Positions 6,684 through 11,815 of a stretch of DNA of 11,815 bases are shown here, in pieces. Every line of letters starts with the position of its first letter. Within the stretch, counting starts at the first letter, position 1. The stretch is from Candidatus Omnitrophota bacterium (lineage in GTDB: Bacteria > Omnitrophota > Gorgyraeia > Pluralincolimonadales > Pluralincolimonadaceae). The translations under genes and the position numbers were made by a program. The notes beneath the pieces were generated by a model. The model was not told the DNA's origin. It worked only from the letters and a program-made list of their open reading frames with translations, and did no database searches. The DNA lies in NCBI GenBank assembly GCA_041653595.1, contig JBAZFB010000031.1, forward strand, positions 1 through 11,815, in the 5' to 3' direction.

Positions 6684-6793
6684 GGGAAAAGGGTTACAAG
6701 TTACATAAAAATTAGAAACTTGTCAAAAAGGAATATGCAATTTTGCGGAATACCCTAAAGTGATACGTCCCGCAATATACACAAAGAGGAATC

Positions 6794-7642
6794 ATGCCGC
6801 GGCCTTTTAATTCTGAGTTAGTGCTCGAAGAAAAAATATCAGAGGCAACCCTGCGCGCTTATCATGTTGGGTTTGAGAATAATAAGTTTAGGTTGCAACC
6901 ACTCGTTGATGTGATATGTGATGTCATATTAGAGTTTGCATTAGGATATGATAAAAGCGTAAGCATAGCTCCTACTGAGATCAGGGCGAAGTTACGGGAA
7001 GCGGCTTTAAGAGTCTATGATACTGACAAATATAAAAAACGAGGCGAATTTGGAGAGCTAATTCTCCATCTTTTTCTTAGAGATTTTTGTGAAACAATAC
7101 CCTTAATTTCAAAGATATACTTTAAAGATACAAGTAATGCGGCTGTTCATGGTTTTGATGCCGTTCATATTACAATTAAAAATGGTAAGAATAAACTTTG
7201 GCTTGGTGAATCAAAACTTTACACAAATGGAACCGAAGGAGTGAGAAGCCTAGTTAAGGATTTGGTAGCCCACACAAAAGCGAATTATCTTCGTAAGGAG
7301 TTTATGTTTATTGCGCCAAAGATACCAAGTTCAACGCCTTTAATTGAACACTGGCGGAGGCTTATGCATAGACATCAAACTCTAGAATCAATATATCACG
7401 GAATTTGTATACCTATGGTATGTACGTATTCGAGTGATGTATTTCGTTCTCATTCTGTAGCTACACGGCAATATTTAGATGATTTTACAAAAGAATGCCA
7501 TAGTCTAAAGGCTATATTTGATGTCGGATCAAAAAAAGTAACCACAGATATTGATGTAATGTTAATGTTGCTACCCGTTCCCTGTAAAGACGAACTAATC
7601 AAAGAGCTTCACAAACGGTTAAGGTCAATGCAATCGATATGA
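6794..7642 (+). CDS. hamA: Hachiman antiphage protein HamA (DUF1837 nuclease)
   Basis: The product has 282 residues, with the DUF1837 (HamA C-terminal) pattern over about residues 35-270. Recognisable points are RGEFGELILHLFLRDF (83-98), HGFDAVHI with D122, and LWLGESKLY with E139 and K141, followed by a helix (EGVRSLVKDLVAHT) and the FMFIAPK strand. The D...ExK arrangement is the nuclease centre; in characterised Hachiman systems HamA is a DNase held inactive by HamB and released when DNA damage or abnormal DNA ends are sensed. The last codons overlap the hamB start as ATGA, typical of translational coupling and a fixed protein ratio. The gene starts after a good promoter facing away from the restriction endonuclease gene. 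All visible catalytic residues are present, so the gene looks intact. Confidence 0.9.
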   Translation: MPRPFNSELVLEEKISEATLRAYHVGFENNKFRLQPLVDVICDVILEFALGYDKSVSIAPTEIRAKLREAALRVYDTDKYKKRGEFGELILHLFLRDFCETIPLISKIYFKDTSNAAVHGFDAVHITIKNGKNKLWLGESKLYTNGTEGVRSLVKDLVAHTKANYLRKEFMFIAPKIPSSTPLIEHWRRLMHRHQTLESIYHGICIPMVCTYSSDVFRSHSVATRQYLDDFTKECHSLKAIFDVGSKKVTTDIDVMLMLLPVPCKDELIKELHKRLRSMQSI

Positions 7643-9813
7643 AGATAACAAAGCTTGATGACGCAATAAATTTTATAGCGAACTCAAAAGCGATTAATTT
7701 TAACGATAGCTTCGAACTATCAAAAGCGGTAGCTTTTTTATTGTCAGAAGAGGAAAGTGCGCAACAAGGGCGGGAAATCATAATTCGCATCTTGGATGCA
7801 TGGAGTAAAGTTAATTCTGAAACAAAAAATATATGGAACGATTTAATTGAGGCATCCGGTCTGTACCCTTATGTAGAGCAAAATAAATTATCCGGTTCTT
7901 CGTGCTTACGACAAGAATATCATAAATCAAAATATTTAGTAGATAAATATTTCCATGCAGAGCAGATGAATATATCTATTTTACTACACAAACTAGAAAG
8001 TCTTATCGTAAGCGCTCCGACAAGTTTTGGGAAAAGCCTACTAATCGAAGAAGTTGTCGCTAGTAAAGTACATAATAATATTGTAGTTATCCAGCCAACG
8101 TTGGCACTTCTAGATGAAACTCGTAAAAAACTTCAACAGTATAGCGATGATTACAACATAATAGTTAGTACTTCGCAAATGCCGTCACCTAGAAAAAATT
8201 TATTTTTGTTTACCGGTGAAAGAGTTGTTGAGTATAAACATTTTCCCAAAATCGATTTTTTTGTTTTGGACGAATTTTATAAGTTAAGTCCATCAAGGGA
8301 CGATGATAGGTCAATAGCCTTAAACCATGCGTTATATTTGCTACTTAAAATGACAAAAAGGTTTTATATGCTAGGTCCTTCTATTAAAAGCATACCCGAA
8401 GGCTTTGCGTCAAAATACAACGCTAACTGGCTAAGGACTAGCTTTGCAACTGTCGCCATAGATATTAATAAAATATATGAAGAAAAAAAAATAAATAAAG
8501 AAACTCAGGAAACTGCGCTGTTTGATTTATTGTTAACGCTAAAAGAACCGACTTTAATTTACTGCTCGTCGCCGGGCAAGGTAAATAAGTTAATACCAAA
8601 ATTTTTAGAGTTTATGTTAAATAAGAACCACAATGGGAAACAACTAGGTTCCTCAAACCATGACTTAACCCAGTGGATCGATACGAATATTCATGAAAAT
8701 TGGGATTTAAGAAAGGCTTTGGCTAACAGAATAGGTTTCCATCACGGTGCTTTACCTAGGCATTTGGCAAGCTCTGTAGTAGACGCATTCAACTCCGGTG
8801 ATATACATTATCTTTTTTGCACCTCTACATTGATTGAGGGCGTTAACACATCTGCAAAGAATGTTGTATTATTTGACAAGAAAAAAGGACTCAAGCAAAT
8901 TGACTATTTTGATTTCAAAAATATAACAGGTAGGGCTGGTAGAATGAGCAGGCACTTTATAGGAAATATTTTTCAATTCCATCCAGAACCTCAACAACTT
9001 GAATTAAATATAGACATTCCTTTGTATAATCAGACTTCTGCCCCATTAGAGTTACTAATCCAAATGGACCCAAAAGATAGAGTTACTTCTACAAAAGAAA
9101 AGTTAAAAGATTTTGATAAAATGGATGTTAAGTTACGGGAAGTGTTAATCAAGAACACTGGAATGCCGCTAGAAGGGCAATTAAAAATAATTCAGACAAT
9201 AGAACAAAACCTTTCAAATTATCACCCATTATTGAATTGGTCAAAAATTCCAAATTATCAACAACTCAACACAGTAATAGAATTAGGTTGGAAGAATTTA
9301 TTGAAAAAAAACGAATCAAAGGGCGGCCTATATGTGCCAAGTCAGCTAGCAGTTATGGCCCTTCAATACTACGGTTTAAAATCGCTAAATGGCATAATAA
9401 AAGAATCTATGAAAAGTAAATATTGGATTAATAAGGAACCAGATGAACATGAACGATTACAGCAAATTGTGGAAGTAGTATTGCAATGTTCACGGCATTG
9501 GTTTGATTATAAGTTACCCAAAATGCTAGTTGTTATGTCAGAATTGCAAGCTTATGTCTTTAAACGAAATGGATTAAATGCAGGTGAGTATGCTTTTTTC
9601 GCCAGTCAAATTGAAAATGAATTTATTCAATCAAATTTGACAATTCTTCTTGAATATGACGTGCCGATGTCTGCTGTCAGAAAGCTATCAAAATATATAA
9701 AAGAAGGTATCAAGCAAGAAGAAATTATTAGAAAAGTTCACTCCCTCGATTTAAATACAGTAGGGCTGCTTCCTTATGAAATCAAGAAATTAAAAATGTT
9801 ACCAAAGTCATAG
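7639..9813 (+). CDS. hamB: Hachiman antiphage helicase HamB
   Basis: The product is a 724-residue superfamily-2 helicase. Motifs in order: Walker A APTSFGKS (126-133), QPTLALLDETR (152-162, motif Ia), VLDEFYKL (209-216, DEAD-box variant DEFY), FHHGALPR (367-374), the motif V region TSTLIEGVNTSAKNVV (395-410) and motif VI TGRAGRMSR (430-438). The HHGALPR, TSTLIEGVN and GRAGR series matches the Ski2-like/HamB helicases. The helical C-terminal part (about 500-724) has no motif I can name. HamB is the DNA-sensing helicase partner that restrains HamA until abnormal DNA is met; this comes from published Hachiman work. Its ATG overlaps the hamA stop by 4 nt. No third gene follows, consistent with the two-gene system. 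Confidence 0.93.
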   Translation: MKITKLDDAINFIANSKAINFNDSFELSKAVAFLLSEEESAQQGREIIIRILDAWSKVNSETKNIWNDLIEASGLYPYVEQNKLSGSSCLRQEYHKSKYLVDKYFHAEQMNISILLHKLESLIVSAPTSFGKSLLIEEVVASKVHNNIVVIQPTLALLDETRKKLQQYSDDYNIIVSTSQMPSPRKNLFLFTGERVVEYKHFPKIDFFVLDEFYKLSPSRDDDRSIALNHALYLLLKMTKRFYMLGPSIKSIPEGFASKYNANWLRTSFATVAIDINKIYEEKKINKETQETALFDLLLTLKEPTLIYCSSPGKVNKLIPKFLEFMLNKNHNGKQLGSSNHDLTQWIDTNIHENWDLRKALANRIGFHHGALPRHLASSVVDAFNSGDIHYLFCTSTLIEGVNTSAKNVVLFDKKKGLKQIDYFDFKNITGRAGRMSRHFIGNIFQFHPEPQQLELNIDIPLYNQTSAPLELLIQMDPKDRVTSTKEKLKDFDKMDVKLREVLIKNTGMPLEGQLKIIQTIEQNLSNYHPLLNWSKIPNYQQLNTVIELGWKNLLKKNESKGGLYVPSQLAVMALQYYGLKSLNGIIKESMKSKYWINKEPDEHERLQQIVEVVLQCSRHWFDYKLPKMLVVMSELQAYVFKRNGLNAGEYAFFASQIENEFIQSNLTILLEYDVPMSAVRKLSKYIKEGIKQEEIIRKVHSLDLNTVGLLPYEIKKLKMLPKS

Positions 9814-9868
9814 GTTAAATCCGGGCATGCTAAAAAGGGGTAAACCTATGTATAGCCATCATAAATCC

Positions 9869-9891
9869 GCCGGAGAAAAGCTAGCTCCGGC
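9869..9891 (+). terminator. Hairpin after hamB, possible terminator
   Basis: GCCGGAG (9869-9875) and CTCCGGC (9885-9891) form a perfect 7-bp GC-rich stem with a 9-nt loop, 56 nt after the hamB stop. CTAAAAAAT follows, an A-run rather than a T-run, so it is not a standard intrinsic terminator. It may mark or stabilise the 3' end of the Hachiman transcript. Confidence 0.4.
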
Positions 9892-10035
9892 CTAAAAAAT
9901 AAAAGCTAAGAGGGAAATAGGAGACGTGTCATTTGGGGACACTCCACAGTACGAAAATAACTAAAAAATAGTTGCCCCCTCGCTATGCTCGGGGACACCC
10001 CGGTCCCCAGTAATCTGAAAGATTACGGGGATTAG

Positions 10036-10062
10036 CCCCGGGAATTCTTCGAATTCCTCGGG
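10036..10062. repeat. Long hairpin built on a doubled GAATTC
   Basis: GGGAATTC (10040-10047) pairs with GAATTCCT (10051-10058) around loop TTC, with one G-T pair; after a C/C mismatch three further C-G pairs (10036-10038 with 10060-10062) extend the stem. The neighbouring CCCC and GGGG blocks strengthen it. No T-run follows. Confidence 0.55.
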
Positions 10063-10066
10063 GGTA

Positions 10067-10101
10067 AATTTTCCCTGGACCTAATTGCGGGAAAATTAGG
10101 T
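10067..10101. repeat. Overlapping, mutually exclusive inverted repeats
   Basis: AATTTTCCC (10067-10075) is the exact complement of GGGAAAATT (10089-10097), and ACCTAATT (10079-10086) is the exact complement of AATTAGGT (10094-10101). The two stems share 10094-10097, so only one can form at a time. A further TTTTCCC (10109-10115) could also pair with GGGAAAA at 10089-10095. The layout resembles a leader with alternative folds, but could be nested repeat debris. Confidence 0.45.
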
Positions 10102-10112
10102 GAAAGATTTTT

Positions 10113-10152
10113 CCCTCTTTTAGCGTCTATTTAGCTAAAGGAGGGATTTTTT
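10113..10152 (+). terminator. Terminator-like hairpin that contains the next gene's ribosome site
   Basis: CCCTCTTTTAGC (10113-10124) pairs with GCTAAAGGAGGG (10134-10145) over 12 bp with one G-T pair and a 9-nt loop, followed by ATTTTTT (10146-10152), a good intrinsic terminator. The 3' arm carries AAAGGAGGG, the Shine-Dalgarno sequence for the ATG at 10153, so the stem would also block translation. It could end transcription coming from hamB and control the ORF6N gene at once. Confidence 0.7.
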
Positions 10153-10607
10153 ATGGGCAAACTGGTTATGCAAAAGGTAATAGAGCAGAAGATATTTTGG
10201 ATAAGGGGAAAGAGGGTTATGCTGGATAAGGATTTGGCGCAGCTTTACGAGGTAGGCACAAGAGACCTTAATAAGGCTGTGATGAAGAGCTCCGCAATTT
10301 GATGTTCCAAAATGGAACATCAAGATGGGGCGGCACACGCAAGATTCCGAGAGTATTTACAGAACACGGCATCCTGATGCTTTCCTCAGTTCTTAACAGC
10401 AAACGTGCAGTTCAGGTAAATATTCAGATAATGAGGACATTTATTCGTTTAAGAAGGATACTCGAATCGCACAAAGAACTCCTTCGAAAGATAGAAAAGT
10501 TAGAGAATAAGTATGACTATCAATTCAAGCTTGTTTTTGATATCATAAAAGACCTGATCAAAGAGGAAGAAAAACCGAAGAAGAAGATAGGGTTTCATAC
10601 GGGTTGA
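10153..10607 (+). pseudogene. ORF6N-domain protein gene, broken by internal deletion
   Basis: The first frame (10153-10302) reads MGKLVMQKVIEQKIFWIRG, then KRVMLDKDLAQLYEVGTRDLN and KAV, the start of an ORF6N (KilA-N-related) DNA-binding domain found in phage and mobile-element regulators, and stops at TGA 10300-10302. The rest continues in another frame from about 10287 to 10607: ELRNLMFQNGTSRWGGTR, PRVFTEHGILMLSSVLNSKRA and VQVNIQIMRTFIRL, then a charged C-terminal coiled-coil-like tail. In intact relatives a short stretch (about RNI..RFPEDFMFQL) lies between the two parts; it is missing, so a small frame-changing deletion near 10284-10290 explains the break. No function is expected unless frameshifting occurs. 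A sequencing error alone would not account for the missing residues. Confidence 0.8.
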
Positions 10608-10650
10608 AATAAGGTCAATAGAATTACGGTGACAGTATACTCAATTTACC
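10608..10650. repeat. Repeat-like block with palindromic AGTATACT
   Basis: ATTACGGTGACAGTATACTC (10623-10642), containing the 8-bp palindrome AGTATACT (10634-10641), resembles intergenic blocks that flank REP-associated transposase genes in other genomes. This is a memory-based comparison and could be wrong. With the GGGGACAC blocks at 9935 and 9991 it would bracket the broken ORF6N gene. Confidence 0.25.
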
Positions 10651-10740
10651 ATGATAGCGGAACGTTTTATTCGTCAAGTCCGGCTGGTGGGATTGGCGAT
10701 CATGAGCGTCTGCTTGTTAGCACCAGCATTTGAAAAATAG
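10651..10740 (+). CDS. Possible 29-residue peptide or truncated signal peptide
   Basis: The reading frame from ATG 10651 to TAG 10738-10740 gives a short product with basic residues (MIAERFIRQVR) followed by a hydrophobic core (LVGLAIMSVCLLAPAF), the shape of a signal peptide or tiny membrane peptide. No ribosome site is evident upstream (CAATTTACC). A strong terminator starts at the very next base, so it may be the leftover 5' end of a secreted-protein gene whose body was deleted. Evidence for expression is weak. Confidence 0.22.
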   Translation: MIAERFIRQVRLVGLAIMSVCLLAPAFEK

Positions 10741-10772
10741 GCCCCTTTGCCCTAACAGGCAGAGGGGCTTTT
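10741..10772 (+). terminator. Strong intrinsic terminator
   Basis: GCCCCTTTGCC (10741-10751) pairs with GGCAGAGGGGC (10758-10768) over 11 bp with one T-G pair, 6-nt loop CTAACA, followed by TTTT. It closes any transcript from the repeat/ORF6N region and insulates the phosphatase gene. Confidence 0.8.
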
Positions 10773-10802
10773 CATTGCGATATCGAAAATTGGTGCCAGT
10801 AT

Positions 10803-11393
10803 ATGAAAAAGAAAGTCTATCTTATCCGCCACGCCGAAAGCGAGGCAAATGCCGGGGGACGGACATCGGAGCCGTCAAAGGTTGCGCTGAGTCCCGCAGG
10901 GATCAAGCAAGCCGAGGAGATGGTTGCCTTGATCTCTGAAATGCCGGAATCGATAGTCACTTCATCATATATCAGGACCACCCAAACTGCGGCACCTCTT
11001 ATGAAGAAATCCCGTAAAACGCCCCATGAAGAATGGGAGGTCCATGAATTTACCTATCTGGCGCCGGGCAGATGCAAAAATACGTCATCGCCGGAACGCA
11101 GGCCAATGGTCGAGGAATACTGGAAGAAGTGCGACCCTTTTTATTGTGACGGTGAAGGCGCAGAGTCGTTCGATGATTTCATTAACCGCGTAAAAAGAAC
11201 GCTTGGAAGGCTAAGGAGCAGGAGAGAGAGCGTTATTGCGATATTCAGCCACGAGCAATTTATTAAGGCCTTGCTGTGGGTGATTGATAAGGGAGAGATC
11301 GCGCGCCTATCTTCCGAGGATATGAAAGAATACAAAGACCTCCTTGCTGTCAACAGGATCCCGAATTGTGGTATAGTGGAGATTGAAATTTAG
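10803..11393 (+). CDS. Histidine phosphatase superfamily protein
   Basis: The 196-residue product carries the phosphohistidine motif LIRHAESEAN, with R9 and nucleophile H10, then R58 in SSYIRTTQTA, acidic E82 in HEF, and the second histidine H150 in IFSHEQF. These are the four active-site points of the phosphoglycerate-mutase-like (branch 1) family, which removes phosphate from small molecules or proteins through a phosphohistidine. No signal peptide is seen, so it is probably cytoplasmic. The substrate cannot be told. The ATG at 10803 has no clear ribosome site (TGGTG upstream is weak), but the motif begins at residue 7, so the start cannot be much further downstream. Its higher GC and the terminator before it suggest it is outside the defence island. 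Confidence 0.92.
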   Translation: MKKKVYLIRHAESEANAGGRTSEPSKVALSPAGIKQAEEMVALISEMPESIVTSSYIRTTQTAAPLMKKSRKTPHEEWEVHEFTYLAPGRCKNTSSPERRPMVEEYWKKCDPFYCDGEGAESFDDFINRVKRTLGRLRSRRESVIAIFSHEQFIKALLWVIDKGEIARLSSEDMKEYKDLLAVNRIPNCGIVEIEI

Positions 11394-11503
11394 AATTGAA
11401 TGTGATTTTGTTTGTTCCGGTATAGCATGGGGGAGGTGATGAAAAATTAAACAATGATACTGGACGAGCGGTAAAGATAAATCGATTAACCGGGGAGAAG
11501 CAG
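11394..11503 (+). other. Spacer between phosphatase and SIMPL genes
   Basis: The 110-nt gap has no gene. It contains a strong purine stretch GGGGGAGGTG followed by ATG (11442-11444) but only a 3-codon frame before TAA, so that is not a gene. The ribosome site of the next gene, GGGGAG (11492-11497), is clear. I see no terminator. Confidence 0.5.
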
Positions 11504-11815
11504 ATGGGTAAGTATGTCATTTTTGGAGTGTGTTTTTTGGCAGCATCGGTAGGCTCAGCGGTGATATTGACGGACGGGATGGTAAAGTTCAAGAAGGCCT
11601 CGGCAGAGGTGATAAACGTCACCGGCTCCGCCGAGAAGAGGATAACATCGGATTACGCGGTCTGGACGGCCGAGTTCTCGGCGCGGGACCCGCAGATGAA
11701 GGCCGCGTTCGCCAGGTTAAAAGAGGACACGGCCAAGGTCAGGGCCTACCTCGCGTCCAAAGGGATGGCCGAGGGCGAGATGATCGTTTCGCAGGTGGAG
11801 ACGGCGGTCATCTAC
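11504..11815 (+). CDS. SIMPL (DUF541) domain protein, N-terminal part
   Basis: The first 104 codons are present and the gene runs off the window. An N-terminal hydrophobic segment (VIFGVCFLAASVGSAVIL, about residues 5-22) should be a membrane anchor or uncleaved signal. It is followed by VINVTGSAEKRI, SDYAVWTAEFSA and AAFARLKEDTAKVRAYLA, then GMAEGEMIVS, the start of a SIMPL/DUF541 domain typical of periplasmic or outer-face proteins of poorly known function. GGGGAG six bases before the ATG supports the start. Codon use is clearly GC-rich, unlike the defence genes, and marks the return to likely core-genome sequence. Confidence 0.88.
   Translation, partial: MGKYVIFGVCFLAASVGSAVILTDGMVKFKKASAEVINVTGSAEKRITSDYAVWTAEFSARDPQMKAAFARLKEDTAKVRAYLASKGMAEGEMIVSQVETAVIY

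Larger units (their letters stand above)
9814..10112. other. Hairpin-rich intergenic region with repeat-like blocks
   Basis: No gene is seen in this 299-nt stretch. In order it holds: the hairpin at 9869-9891; GTGTC (9926-9930) against GACAC (9938-9942); a repeated GGGGACAC (9935-9942 and 9991-9998); GGGGAC (9991-9996) against GTCCCC (10003-10008); GTAATCT-GAA-AGATTAC (10010-10026) with flanking CCC/GGG pairs; the long hairpin 10036-10062; and overlapping repeats 10067-10101. The GACGTGTCATTTGGGGACAC block resembles flanks of REP-associated tyrosine transposases in environmental genomes, but that rests on memory and no transposase gene is present. Several stems share bases and could not form together. 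Confidence 0.5.

Noticed and set aside
6743..6775. Inverted repeat TTGCGG / CCGCAA in the hamA leader as an operator
   Set aside because: Arms of only 6 bp with a 21-nt gap lie downstream of the promoter; too weak to call as a separate site.
9237..9419. 60-residue plus-strand frame inside hamB
   Set aside because: It is an out-of-frame shadow of hamB with no start signal.
9814..10112. Possible CRISPR array
   Set aside because: The hairpins differ in sequence and length and there is no regular repeat-spacer pattern.
10135..10338. 67-residue minus-strand frame over the ORF6N start
   Set aside because: It lies opposite the recognisable ORF6N domain sequence and begins in the opposite coding half.
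10620..10740. Possible tRNA or small RNA gene before the terminator at 10741
   Set aside because: No cloverleaf arms, T-loop or CCA end could be found; only a short reading frame is visible.
10730..10939. 69-residue plus-strand frame overlapping the phosphatase start
   Set aside because: It crosses the terminator and overlaps the conserved RHAESEAN start in another frame.
11350..11622. 90-residue minus-strand frame
   Set aside because: It is antisense to the phosphatase end and the SIMPL start, with no family features.

Overview
The window reads as the edge of a bacterial defence island in an AT-rich stretch (about 1-9,813), followed by a short repeat-rich junction (about 9,814-10,800) and then more GC-rich housekeeping-type genes (10,803 to the end). 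The organism cannot be named from the sequence. The ORF6N remnant, the dispersed-repeat-like hairpins and the mixed base composition would fit an uncultured environmental bacterium (Omnitrophota or Deltaproteobacteria-like genomes come to mind), but that is only an impression.

Left part: the 3' end of a MazG-type nucleotide pyrophosphohydrolase is followed after 3 nt by a 788-residue protein. It joins an N-terminal PD-(D/E)XK-like nuclease segment, a DUF2075 superfamily-1 helicase core and a C-terminal LexA/UmuD-like S24 domain. The S24 domain keeps the Ser-Lys dyad and an Ala-Gly bond exactly 35 residues before the serine, as in LexA. This pair is the best candidate here for an under-described, DNA-damage-gated defence system. 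A GC-rich non-coding spacer with a perfect 12-bp hairpin separates it from a 335-residue protein with HEPN-like sequence features.

Middle part: a type II restriction-modification unit. A C5-cytosine methyltransferase (3,972-5,216) carries an N-terminal ribbon-helix-helix-like segment, and its promoter overlaps a 34-bp dyad, suggesting autoregulation. A Vsr-type T:G mismatch endonuclease gene overlaps its 3' end. A PD-(D/E)XK restriction endonuclease gene is convergent with these and overlaps vsr by 28 bp. Divergent from the endonuclease gene is a complete Hachiman system: hamA (DUF1837 nuclease) and hamB (superfamily-2 helicase), translationally coupled through an ATGA overlap. The shared control region holds two good sigma-70-type promoters and nested inverted repeats centred between them, so restriction and Hachiman may be co-regulated.

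Right part: after hamB comes a run of hairpins and repeat-like sequence, a terminator-like hairpin that also contains the Shine-Dalgarno sequence of the next gene, and an ORF6N-domain gene broken by an internal deletion. Then come a strong intrinsic terminator, a histidine-phosphatase-superfamily gene and the 5' end of a SIMPL (DUF541) gene. The change in base composition and the broken phage-type gene suggest that this is the right-hand boundary of the island. No CRISPR array, tRNA, rRNA or intact transposase was seen.
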